From the NCBI GenBank assembly GCA_034440575.1, contig JAOTOL010001172.1, positions 124,001 to 188,000 on the forward strand: 64,000 nt of DNA, in the 5' to 3' direction. The DNA is from Imbricaverruca yamaguchii. Taxonomy: Eukaryota; Arthropoda; Thecostraca; Neoverrucidae. Positions 22,470-32,621 of the stretch are shown in pieces (the first letter of the stretch is position 1; every line of letters starts with the position of its first letter). The notes beneath the pieces are model-generated. The model saw only the letters and a list, made by a program, of their open reading frames with translations, did no database searches and had not been told where the DNA came from. A program made the position numbers and the translations under genes.

Positions 22470-22910
22470 CCCATGGGGGCTCGGATCGACAAGTGCACTT
22501 GGCCGGCTCCAAAAGGGCACCTGACCGGCTCCAAAAGAGCACTTTGCGGTCCGGGCACATTGGAAGGTTTGTTGACCGGGGGGGGTGAAAAATGTTGGGC
22601 AAAAAGGGCAGTTTTGGCACAGGCGGGGCACATCAGGCAAGGTCATTTTTGGGCTAAATTTGTGGCATTCCGGCCAAGAGGGCACTTTGTTGACCGGAGG
22701 GCGGGGGGGGGGGCGTGAAGAAAAAAATCGCCAAAAGGGCAGTTTGGACCCAAAGGTCACCTTTGGCACAGGCGGGGCACATCAGGCAGGCGATTTTTGG
22801 GTTGAATTTGGGACATTCCCGCCAAGAGGGCGCTTTTCGGTCAGAAGGGCACTTTTGGCCAAAAGAGTACTTTTGTCCATGGGGGGGGGGGCCTTGCCCC
22901 CTCACCCTGG
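22470..22910. repeat. GC-rich degenerate tandem repeat (GGGCACTTTTGGCAC-type)
   Basis: A unit of about 150-165 bp (GGCACAGGCGGGGCACATCA, then TTTTTGGGCTAAATTTG, then CCAAGAGGGCACTT) is present twice, with shorter ~25-bp AGGGCACTTTTGG sub-repeats around it. G runs of 9-10 separate the units. Open frames on both strands are a by-product of the repeat. Confidence 0.75.
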
Positions 22911-23199
22911 TGCGCCTATGCTGATGTGACCACTCATTTGTGGTGTAAATGTTTACTTTTCAGTTGTAGAGCAAAATAACACTAACAAAGGGCATTGGGA
23001 ATACAGTATAAAAATGTAAAAAGAACAAAAAACCAGGACCTACCCTAACAAAGCATAGCCAAACCGGCATGACTATGTTGTACGATGGTCATGAGACAAG
23101 CATTTTCCGCCTTAAAGCACAGTGGTTTTCCTGCCGAAAGCTAACAAATGGGCTTTATTTGAGATAGTTTAGGTTTAGGTTACAAGTCTTGCACACAAG

Positions 23200-24070
23200 T
23201 TATCCCCATGAACCAAGCAAAGTGGCAGGAGTTCGACCTTTGACTTTGAAAATTGATGTGATTTCTGAACAATTTGCTAGAGTACCATTAGCATGTAACG
23301 GTTTGAAATGTTACTCGAGGTGCACCTTGGGGTACTGCTTGATACAAGATGTGGGTAGGTTAGGGCGAAGAAAAATGCGAGGCGGACAAAGAAATCGGCT
23401 TCACCTTAGACGTTAAAAATTAGTTACATTGGGTAACATTATAATACGGCACAAGTCACGTCGAATGACACCCACTTGATGCAAATTGAACTCATAGCGA
23501 CGAATCGCGAGGACTTCGAAAAATCAAAACTAGCCTTTGACCATGAGGTTTGACCTTGACATATTTAAGTATAAAAATGTTACCCTAGGGCTCAACATGG
23601 GCTGTCACTTGATATTCATTGATATGATTGTCCATTCGTTGTCACGAATGACATCCATTTTCTTTGAATTGAAAGAAAGAAAAGAAAGAAAATTGAAGCC
23701 ATAGCGATGAAACGCGATGGTATCGAAGAACTCAATCAAACCTTTGACCTTGACATGTTCCGGTTTGAAATGTTACTCGAATGTTCACCACAGGTTATTG
23801 CTTGATACCAAATTTGGATAAGTTTGAGAGAAAACGGAAATTGAAGCGATGGAAACCGAACCTCGCGTTCGGTCGATATCGCTTCAATATCGCCATATAA
23901 TAAATGAAGCTAATCTTTGACCTAGAAGTTTGACCTTGACATGTACCGACTTGAAATTTTGCAGTACGGTTCACCACAGGCTATTACTTAATACTAAATC
24001 TTGGTAGGTTTGGGTGAAAACGAAAAACAATGGGAGTGACCGAAGAAACTGGCTTACGTTGAACCTTGGC
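23200..24070. repeat. Diverged ~150-250-bp tandem unit with TTGACCTTGACAT
   Basis: Three to four irregular units share TTTGACCTTGACATGT, GGTTTGAAATGTTACTCGA, TTCACCACAGGTTATTGCTT and GATACCAAATTTGG in the same order. The 23240, 23530, 23750 and 23930 neighbourhoods align best. No coding signal was seen. Confidence 0.6.
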
Positions 24071-24495
24071 CATTAATGTGGTAGTGCGAGACCTATGTAG
24101 TTCCTTCCAGCGTGTTCAGTGTTGATTGATTCGAACGATCATAAACCCGTCGCTGAATCCCGATGCCAATACAAACACGACTGCGGCGAACTCGTCGCTG
24201 AATACGAACACGACGTTAACTTGGCGTACGTACTTAAGGTTGCCCATGATTTCCCTCAGTGGTCTTGAAGATACCCAAGAACACCCAGAGTTGCATTTGT
24301 TCAATATATATCAATATATGAACAGGGGAATGCAACCTAAGACGTATGAAGCCTAGCGATAATGCAGATGTGTTGCCCAGCAGAGCACAATTTTTCACGC
24401 AAGCGAAAACAGAAGTTGGTCAAGGTTCATGTTACTCAAGCAGAAATATCTAACGTTTGCTGATTTACTATTCGAAGATTATGTGACGACAGATG

Positions 24496-24557
24496 GTTGG
24501 TTGGTTGGTTATTTTGGCTTTCGGGCGCATCGACTGCGTTGGTCAAACAGCGCCCAT
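24496..24557 (-). mobile_element. Mini-SINE hairpin insertion (copy A, 62 bp)
   Basis: This is the best-preserved hairpin: on the minus strand GGGCGC, a 21-base loop with TGACC and GCAGTCG, GCGCCC, then an AAAGCC...AATAACCAACCAACC tail with four AACC units. It is flanked by a 7-bp duplication ACAGATG (24489-24495 and 24558-24564). Confidence 0.85.
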
Positions 24558-25189
24558 ACAGATGACCTGTGAAGCTTGTTTATTGGCTACATCGGCTTTT
24601 AGTATTTTTCGTGATTCTCTTGCGTATATATTTTTACCCCATCAATGATTTAGTACAATTTTGCGGGACGATGATACTCAGGTAGTCAGGCTTGGGGGAC
24701 ACGAAAAAAATAGGTGGGGGACAAATCGCCACTTTTAGAAATTGGGGGATGCCCCCCACCCACAATGGTTACACCCATGCACACACAGATACACACAATT
24801 TCTGCATATTTGCAGCTTTAACTTAATAAAACAGTGTACATTGTGCTGATATGCCTCCTTGAGAGGCTCTAAAGTTGTCTGATGACAGTCTGTTATTGTG
24901 TGGAAGCTGCATGCAAAATTGTGCCTATATTCTCGCATTCACGTAACGTTTCGTCAGGACATCTAACATCTTCAGACATATGGATAAGACGCAATAGAAG
25001 AACATACTACATTCGTAAGAGTTATATTTCTACATGACGTGCGCGTCAGCAATGCACATCTTATCTTGGTGTTCTTGGGTGGCGGTGTGCAGGATGAGAC
25101 TGGGTGGAGCACACAAACGCAAATAGGGCACTCGGAACTCATAAACTACGTTGGTCGTTTTGAGCATTCTTCTATCTTTAGTCAAGTTG

Positions 25190-25690
25190 TTGCACATGCT
25201 GAGATCGGCGACAGCGTTAAAAGCAAAACTGGAACAAAAGGCTGTTCTGAAATTCTCAATGGGGTCATCTCATAATCAGACCACACCTTTTTTTTGCGAG
25301 TCAACATTGATTCTTCTAATGGATCCTTCAAAAACACAGTATTTAGGAAGCCCACCGACACAGGGACATGCTTGGACGGCGCTGGTGAATGCCCAGACAG
25401 GTACAAGGAAAGCGTAGTCCGAACATTCATACACATGGTACTAAAACACCGCTCTATATGGCTACTGGTGCATGAAGAAATAGCGAATAAAGCACATTCT
25501 GGTGCACAACAACTAAGAAATGAGTAATATTGACCACCAGATTCGGCTACAATTGCGTAAGCACTTCCAGTCACCACTTGGACAGGACTCGGACAATGCT
25601 GATGGGAAGCAGATACAGCTGCTCTATCAGGGTCGTGTGTTAACCCCGTATAAAACAGACGAAAAAGTATTGCACACCAGTATCGCTTGA
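25190..25690 (+). pseudogene. Penelope-like element fragment (reverse transcriptase C-terminal region)
   Basis: Plus-strand translation gives LKFSMG, then after a frameshift VNIDSSNGSFKNTVFRKPTD (25298 onward). GECPDRYKESVVRTFIHMVL and WLLVHEEI follow, and past a stop NIDHQIRLQLRKHF and LLYQGRVLTPYKTDEKVL. The order and the FKNTVFRKPT core match the region after the catalytic motif in Penelope/Neptune-type reverse transcriptases. At least one frameshift and one stop break it. No GIY-YIG endonuclease was recognised downstream. Confidence 0.75.
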
Positions 25691-26029
25691 AAATTGTGTC
25701 CGGACTACACCACATAGCGAAATAGATCTCACAATTAATTACCAATGTCCACGAGTCTCTGACGTTATGCAATTTATAATGAATCAGTGATATCCGCAGA
25801 TGCATTGGGGAGGGTGGGGGAGAGGTGGTTGTCGCTCAGGCCCCATTGAAATCATGGAAATTTTGACAATCAAAAACAATTATGAAAGGCATGAATCATA
25901 AGCACATGCAACCGGAGGAGCAGTAGAAAATGTTCTAAGACCGTGCTCTTTCAGTATGAGGTTGGCAGTTCGCGTCTGATAATTCGTCTTCTTCTGCTGA
26001 ACCTCCATCGAGATATATCCGCACGTTAT

Positions 26030-26350
26030 GAAATATGACTGTGGGGTGGCTTTCTGACCTAGCCTCCGACCTTTATCAGACCTGAAACCTGAAACCCTTC
26101 GAACATGGCCTTTCGACTTCTCAATTCGACTTCCCTTTGAGCTTTAGTCCGCTTGACTTATATCGTTCGACCGTGACCGTTTTACTTTTGTTCGTTTTAC
26201 TTTCAACCTGACTTTTATCCCTGAGTCTTGCTGTCTGTTCGATTTTTACCGCTTCGACTTTATCCTTTAGACTTTTATCCCTCTCGACTTTTTCCGTTCG
26301 AATTGTGGTCTTTTAGCTTTTTGTCTTTCAACTTTTCCTCCCGTCACCGT
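26030..26350. repeat. Degenerate TCGACTTTTATCC minisatellite
   Basis: CGACTTTT, TTTTATCCCT and TTCGACC phrases repeat about every 25-30 bp. It is probably an inverted relative of the array at 3930-4360. Confidence 0.6.
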
Positions 26351-26609
26351 GAGAAGTGAGAAGCTCTCGTATGAGTTCTAAAGAAGCTAACCACTGACAA
26401 TACCGTAGACAAATATAAATGTAATATATTTCAGGCAAGCTGGTGTAGTTAACGGCTCAGTTCAGACGAAGCTGGAACGAAGAATAGGATATCATTCGCA
26501 AAGAACGCATCTTTTAATACAGCAAACATTTGTGCGCAAGAGCAAGCATGCCGCTGTCGTCACATGTTTGGTTTTCACCACGGACGTGCAGACATTTGTG
26601 CTTCGTGCT

Positions 26610-26788
26610 TGTTTGTTTATTGGTTGGTTCACGACACACTTTATGCACATTCACGGCTAATGGCGCCGCCCACACTGTTTCGCCGGTGGGCCGCGGGATT
26701 GGGAAATGTCCTGAGTGGCGCTAGAGTCGAACCCGGGACCTTTGGTACCCATAGCCCGACACCTTAACCACTCGGCCATCCCCGCCTC
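26610..26788 (-). mobile_element. tRNA-Ser/Leu-like SINE with perfect target-site duplication
   Basis: On the minus strand the head reads GGCGGGGATGGCCGAGTGG with B box GGGTTCGACTC, and the 3' end is GTGTCGTGAACCAACCAATA, close to the tail of the SINE at 14529. Perfect 14-bp duplications TTGTGCTTCGTGCT flank it (26596-26609 and 26789-26802). Confidence 0.9.
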
Positions 26789-27328
26789 TTGTGCTTCGTG
26801 CTATTCTCAATTGTTCACGCAGTGAGAAAGATACCTTGCGACAGAGAGCTATTATGTCAGAGTATGAACAACCATTCCCGGGTACACTGGGCCCGGGAAT
26901 GGTAACCGCACAGAAGTAAACCACAAATTAATGCTCACACATACGTAACTATTTGTCCTCGATTGGAGCGGACTACAATTGGGCAATATCACTTGGCCTA
27001 TCGGCACGATCACATTCAACAAACCCCATGCTGTCTGCCAAGCAAATTGTTTATCCCAGCTTAGTCACAACGTGGCTTCAGCACCACTACGTAACTACTA
27101 TGCGGTTACCTTTAGCCAGGTTAAGTTGTAGCATGGCGCATGGAACGCGAATGCTTTGAACGTAACGACTAAACTGTATCATTTCACATCGCGACCGATT
27201 GGATTGTTACGACTTCAGCGATCATTTCCTTGTAAACATTAGCGATCAGAATACCTCGCACGGATTAACCCGCCGCGCATTTCGGGTTACTCAGAGTACA
27301 CAGAATCGGAAATAGAAATATAATATTT

Positions 27329-29626
27329 CTAAAACCACCTGATTTCAACGCGAGGTGTGAGCAGGAGGTCGTCGTCCAGCAGCGTGACTCCCATGCTGAG
27401 GCAGAAGAGCGCCGTGGCGGCCAACAGGTGCCACACGTCATGTACGTCGAGCGTGCTCCGGCCCAGGCAGGGTCGGTTTAGTAGGCGAGAAGCGGCCGGC
27501 GACCGATCGGTGCTGAACGTGCTGAAGCCGCAGAGGACGACGACGGCGGCCAGCAGCAGCAACAGCCCGGTGGCCAGCATGGCCAGAGACGACCGGCTAG
27601 CGGTCTCCGAGGACCCCACCTGCTTCAGAAGCAAGTAGTAGACAAAGTAGAGTGCAGTGTGCAGCGCAAACAACGGCACCAGGTAGCGGCCAAAGTCTGT
27701 CGGTGTGACAGCCACACAGGTCACAGCCAGGAGGACGTTCGCGCAAAGGACGACGATGGCGGCACCGCGGTTCATCAGGAAGTTGGACGAGGCTGAGACG
27801 AGGTAATATTGATCCCACGCTCGCTTCAGCGCGAGCGGGCTGGCAGAGACGACGCCGAGCACATACAGCTGCAGGCCAACAAAGACGACGCCCACCACCT
27901 GCACGAGACCCACCACCAGCCACACGTACCAGGCGTCTTCCACCTGCTGCTTGATGAAGCTGACCAGCACGACGCCGGCTGTGAGTAGAAGCGGGGTGTA
28001 GTGGCCGGCGGCGGAAACTCCACGGCGCGTCTGGAACAGCTTGCAGCAGAGTGTGGCCAATGCGTATAACAGCAGCGACACGTCCAGGTGGGCGGCGCGG
28101 GGGCTCGCGCAGGTGCTGTACATACCGCTGAGCACGCCCTGCAACAGCAGCGCCAAGCCGACGCTGTACAGCAGGCTGAAGTCGTGGTCCACACCGACGG
28201 ACATGCTTCCGTCGAGAGTGACGGTGCGGTACACGGACGCCTGCGCGTGCACGGTCAGCAGAACACCCACACCAGCCGCCACGTACGGCAGACGCGCCAG
28301 CAGGTGATTGGCGCCTTCGACGTTGCCGATGGTGTGGCTGCACAGTTCGTTGCGGAAGCAGAGGTCAAGATCACCAGAGTTGCGCTCTTCGAGTAGTGTG
28401 GTCACGACTGCAGTGCCGTCCATCGCCAGCAGCAGGAAGGCGGCGGACAGCAGCAGATTGACCGCGTTTAGGCTGCTTCTGGCTGGTGGGGTCGGAACGT
28501 CCATTTCGAGGGAGAGAAGCGGATCCTCCGAGTAGGCAGCCATCGAGTCGTGTCTCTCCGGCTGCGGGTCGATGGCGAGGCGCGGTGTGCGCAGGTCGCG
28601 GCGCACAAGACAGGTGCCGGCGGCGCCCGCGATGAGCAGCACCAGCGCCAGCACTGACGACACGGCGTAGTAGGCACGGCTTCCGTACTGCGCCGACACC
28701 GTCACCGACACCGTCTTCTTGCGGCCCGGATCGGCGATGACGGGCGCACTGCGGTCGCAGAGGCAGTCGTTGATCCGCGGCAGCACCACCACGTAGAAGC
28801 CGCGCCGGAACTGCGCGCGCCGTACGGCCAGGGCGCCTGTCGCTGTGGCCGTGATGTAGCTGGCGTCGGTGGTCAGCTCGGCCGGCGTCAGCGCCAGCGG
28901 GCACGTGCGCTGCTGGATGGCCACGGTGACGCACACGTCCGGCGCTATCACGCTGGCTACGGACACGAGCACGCTGTCCAGCCCGGCCTGCTCCGGCCAC
29001 GTGAAGACGAACACGGCGGGCTCGGTCGGCTGCGCCTCCAGCGGCAACGGCGCGTCCAGGTCCAGAATAAAGTGGTCGACCAGCTTGAACTGCAGGTTGA
29101 ACCTGTACGACTCGCCGAGGCTTCGCGCGTTCAGATAGGCCGTGCCCACGGTGACGACGGCGTGCTCGGTTTCGCCAACCTGTCCAGGACACAGGTAGCG
29201 CGTCCCGGTGAACATTTTGGCCAGCACCGATCCGTCCCTGGCGAGTACGGCGTAGGGCACTGCGAACGTGTGCCCTCCGACCCTGTCCCTCAAGCTCACC
29301 ACCAAAGGCTCCTGAAGAGTCGGCGATGGTTTGTTAATGTTGCCCGTAATCTTGACCTTGATGGCATGGAGTGCTTTGGTGTAGTTGAACCGGGATGCGA
29401 ACACCCGCATATTTCCAGCGTTGACTGTCACGTTGATAAAACTATCGCCGGGTGTGACTGAGTCATCCAAACTGACATTTAACCAAGCCCCTTGGAAAGG
29501 TCTCAATGTAGGCATATGTCTGGCAGCGGCGACGTTGTGCAGGGACGATGTCAACCAGGGGAGTTGCCCGGCCAGGAACATGACGACCAGGCTCCACACC
29601 ACCACACGGCGGCTACCCAGCGGCAT
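27329..29626 (-). CDS. SIDT: SID-1/SIDT-family transmembrane protein, single exon
   Basis: The family mediates systemic dsRNA transport and includes the vertebrate SIDT1/SIDT2 lysosomal proteins. The frame opens upstream at a GTG, but the first ATG is at 29626 and begins a good signal peptide (MPLGSRRVVVWSLVVMFLAG), giving 765 aa, a normal family length. A beta-rich lumenal/extracellular domain of about 300 residues precedes roughly 11 membrane segments, from AYYAVSSVLALVLLI to VWHLLAATALF. Family signatures are DFSLLYSVGLALLLQGVLSG, LDVSLLLYALATLCCKLFQ, HDVWH (H729, H733) and LLDDDLL near the C-terminus. In the motif that reads YHxC in SIDT proteins this protein has YSTC, so the expected zinc-ligand His is Ser504; Asp515 is kept at the right spacing. 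It has no introns and is much more GC-rich than its surroundings, unlike the other two genes. A retrocopy is possible, but the frame is intact. Confidence 0.92.
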   Translation of the reverse strand: MPLGSRRVVVWSLVVMFLAGQLPWLTSSLHNVAAARHMPTLRPFQGAWLNVSLDDSVTPGDSFINVTVNAGNMRVFASRFNYTKALHAIKVKITGNINKPSPTLQEPLVVSLRDRVGGHTFAVPYAVLARDGSVLAKMFTGTRYLCPGQVGETEHAVVTVGTAYLNARSLGESYRFNLQFKLVDHFILDLDAPLPLEAQPTEPAVFVFTWPEQAGLDSVLVSVASVIAPDVCVTVAIQQRTCPLALTPAELTTDASYITATATGALAVRRAQFRRGFYVVVLPRINDCLCDRSAPVIADPGRKKTVSVTVSAQYGSRAYYAVSSVLALVLLIAGAAGTCLVRRDLRTPRLAIDPQPERHDSMAAYSEDPLLSLEMDVPTPPARSSLNAVNLLLSAAFLLLAMDGTAVVTTLLEERNSGDLDLCFRNELCSHTIGNVEGANHLLARLPYVAAGVGVLLTVHAQASVYRTVTLDGSMSVGVDHDFSLLYSVGLALLLQGVLSGMYSTCASPRAAHLDVSLLLYALATLCCKLFQTRRGVSAAGHYTPLLLTAGVVLVSFIKQQVEDAWYVWLVVGLVQVVGVVFVGLQLYVLGVVSASPLALKRAWDQYYLVSASSNFLMNRGAAIVVLCANVLLAVTCVAVTPTDFGRYLVPLFALHTALYFVYYLLLKQVGSSETASRSSLAMLATGLLLLLAAVVVLCGFSTFSTDRSPAASRLLNRPCLGRSTLDVHDVWHLLAATALFCLSMGVTLLDDDLLLTPRVEIRWF

Positions 29627-30819
29627 GGTCCCACTTCTGCTGCACAACGACCCTACAGCACACTCACGGACTCCGAGCCGGACAGACGCCAGGTCACAAC
29701 GCACGACAACTCACAGTCACGATCTATCAGACTCCTTCCGTCGAGCGTCAGTAGACACATCCGTCCGGTTTATCGGCTCTCAGTGCTGCCAAATGTCTGC
29801 CCTAAAATATCGCAAGCTGCCGGCAACAATATCGCCAGCATTTGCGGGCGCCTGACAGTTTCGTGGTTATGCTCAGGGAAGGGAGGATATTTGGATATGG
29901 GGAGGCACTTTGGGAATGTGCCCCCCCCGACCAATGGAAACGAGGCGCCCCTCCGGTCTGGAGAAGGCGCCACTCATGGCTTGATTGCACTCCTTTGAGT
30001 TTTTCAGCCCCTTCGGTGTGCTCAAGTGCACCCTGCTCCCATTGTTGAACCAGAAGCACCACGTGGAAGGAAAAAGCTCAGTCTGCTCGAGTACACCTCT
30101 CGAATTTTAAGAAAGAGACACTCCTCCGATAAAATAATGCCCTCCAGACAAAATGCGTCACCTGACAATTCCTGGGTCCGCCCCTGATTGGGGCAGTTGG
30201 AACATCGGTGTCAACACGCAAGCATGAGTTCAGCGGGTAGATGCACCCTCACTTATCTGGAAAGGTTCGATTTTGCTGCGCCTGGTGGCCGAGAAAGGCT
30301 ACTGCTGGAATCGTTATGAGTGGAGTATCGGCCCCATGGGTGTGTCACTTTATGAAGATGGTGGGGGCGCAGTAATGCAATAATAGACCTAAATCGGTGC
30401 TGACCTCCACCCTTCCCCTCCATGGACAATTGCTTACACCGATTCTGTGCTCATGAGAAATTCCCATATTTGCAGCAACACAGGATGGCTGCTGCATCTG
30501 CGTATCATTGAGGGAGATCATTCCCATGACCGACGAGACAATTTTTTGTGGAGGGTGGGGGACCATGCATTCCCTAGACATTCCCATAGGAAGTCTGTGC
30601 GGCAACAGGCCATGTCAACAGCCGTTTATAAAGTCAGATTATAAAGTCGTCAGAACAATCAGTAAGTCACTAGCTGAGCGATGACTTTCGTAATCTGGCA
30701 GCCGTGCTGCCTACGCCCCAAGATATCGGAGTTGCACCGCGTGGGGAACGGCCGGGGAATCCCAGTCGTAAATTGGATGGTGTAGGCCTCAACTGGAAAC
30801 CAACAGCTGTTTGGGGGCT
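29627..30819. other. Upstream of SIDT; nothing recognised
   Basis: This holds the presumed SIDT promoter and 5' UTR (immediately right of 29626), but no TATA box or clear element was identified. Further right, no exon, repeat or RNA gene was supported. Confidence 0.4.
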
Positions 30820-31506
30820 TAAACTGGGGGCATCAGAACAGACCAAGGAAGCCAGGAAGAAGGCACTGAGAATGCTCGGGGCAATAAATATGAATGTATC
30901 ATACAGAAGTGAGGAAGTGATCAGGAAGCTTTACTGTGCATACGTCAGACCACATTTGGAATACTGCATCCAAGCTTGGTCTCCTAGCTATGAAAAAGAT
31001 TGTTGGCTTTTAGAGAGAGTACAAAAGAGGGCTACAAAAATGGTTAATGGCATAAGAAACCTGGCATATGAGGAAAGATTGAAGAAATTGAATATGTTTT
31101 CACCTAGATATAGAAGGCTGAGAGGAGATCTCATCGAGGTCTTTAAATTTGTCCATGGTCTGGAGAGGGGATACCTTGGGGAAATGTTTGAATTGAACAG
31201 AAATAATGCAATTAGAGGTCATAAATTCAAAATTAAAGTTAACCACAGCAGAACAAGGTTAAGGCAAACGTTCTTCACCAACAGGGTAGTAGAACACTGG
31301 AACCTGCTGCCAGAAAACATTGTCAGTAGCAGCACATTGAACATCTTTAAAAACAGCATAGACATTCATTATAAGAATAGAGGGCTTGCTTTTCAGGGAG
31401 GGCTGATTGACAGATTTGGTGGGCAACTGGTTCAGTGTACAGAGTGCAACCAAGAAGGGCCCTTGTGACTCATAGTTGCACTAATCTTTTATGTCTTTAT
31501 GTCTTT
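30820..31506 (+). mobile_element. CR1-like LINE, 5'-truncated copy 1
   Basis: The copy begins at [20 protein letters not shown] and keeps the region after the reverse-transcriptase core to the 3' end. It differs from the copy ending at 46358 by only about 20 substitutions over roughly 690 bp. An 8-bp deletion (TATTACAG) at about 31393 removes the original stop context, so the frame runs on to 31468. The 3' end is the tandem octamer CTTTATGT. It is a recent, severely 5'-truncated insertion. Confidence 0.9.
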
Positions 31507-32492
31507 ATGTTTGCGCACCAGCGGCACAAGCCTGCCACCTAGCGGTGGGTAAGTAAAACCATGGAAACGTGGTCAATCGGTGTTAGACCGTGGCCCTGTT
31601 CGGCAGGCATCTATAAGGTGCAGTCGGTGCAGGCGGAAAGTGAGGTACAAATAAGATGCGTCAGAGTTTCGCCTCAGGCATTTTTCTATTACGTCATACA
31701 ATGACAGACGGTGCAGTCTGTGCAGGCGGAAAACCACGTAATCTCCGACTGCAAGTTAACTTGCGCGTGGCTGACTCAGTTGAGACAAGGTTGGAGTAGC
31801 ACGGTTACGGCCGGGGCATAGGTAGATACATACTTCCAGGATATTTCACGCATGACATGGCTGCCAGTTAAATTGTGTACTCTTGAGCCCAAATAACCAA
31901 TCAACGGGATTGTTTCTTACTTTTGGTCATTATAGCCCTGTTCTTCCAAAACGTTGCTGAGAAATCGAATGGCTTTAACTCAAGGTTACTTGCCCTTTAC
32001 CTTGGCCTTTGGTACCTATTTCCGTAGAAACCCCTGAGCACAAGTTGGGAGAACATGTCGAGGAGACTTGTTGAATATTACCTGGCAGTATATTCATCTA
32101 CCATTTCTTTGGTAAATCACATGTAGGCAAGATATTCCCTATTTCATGTCACACCACGTACCATTTGCACAAGGGATGATGCAAAATCCTTGTGTGACAA
32201 TATTTCACAATACAGCATCAGTAGGTTTTAGGCGATGCACTGTTCATGGGCTTTAGGTGACCTAACATCAGTGCAGTTTAGAATAGCCAACATCAGTAGG
32301 TTATATCATACAGGCAACCAAGCATGAACTTCTTGTTGGTCACACATTGGAAGGCCAGGTTAGGTTTTTACTGACAATTTTGCACTTTTCTTTATTGCAT
32401 GCATCCCCATGAAAGTCATATGTTCAGCCCCACACCTTTCCCATCTTTAGGTGGAAAAAGAGGGAATAACATGCATCTTCATTGTTACACAT

Positions 32493-32549
32493 GGGTGTGA
32501 AATGACCAAACCTGGTTCATGTGCCCTAAAACTCAAATAACCAACTAAT
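32493..32549 (+). mobile_element. Mini-SINE hairpin insertion (copy H, plus orientation)
   Basis: It reads GGGTGT...GTGCCC with loop motif ATGACC and tail TAAAACTCAAATAACCAACT. Flanks CATTGTTACACAT (32480-32492) and CATTGGTACCCAT (32550-32562) match at 11 of 13 positions. Confidence 0.75.
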
Positions 32550-32562
32550 CATTGGTACCCAT

Positions 32563-32621
32563 TAATTAATTAATTATTTGGGCTTTGGGGCACATCAATG
32601 GCTACTGGTTATGTAGCACCC
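32563..32621 (-). mobile_element. Mini-SINE hairpin insertion (copy C)
   Basis: On the minus strand it has GGGTGC...GTGCCC, then CAAAGCCCAAATAATTAATTAATTAAT. Flanks ATCATTGGTACCCAT (32548-32562) and ATCATTGGTACGCAT (32622-32636) match at 14 of 15 positions. It sits directly next to copy H in the opposite orientation, at a third copy of the same target sequence. Confidence 0.8.

Noticed and set aside
25182..25805. 207-codon minus-strand frame
   Set aside because: It is the antisense of the Penelope-like fragment, whose plus-strand translation is the one with family motifs.
27597..29461. Long open frames (up to 273 codons) overlapping SIDT in other frames
   Set aside because: They are GC-rich shadow frames with Arg/Pro/Ala-biased composition and no domains.
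29627..29704. 26-residue N-terminal extension of the SIDT frame
   Set aside because: It begins with GTG (29702-29704), not ATG. The first ATG is at 29626 and starts a proper signal peptide.
31850..31905. Eighth mini-SINE copy ending GAGCCCAAATAACCAATCAAC
   Set aside because: The tail matches, but the hairpin half is too diverged and no target-site duplication was found.
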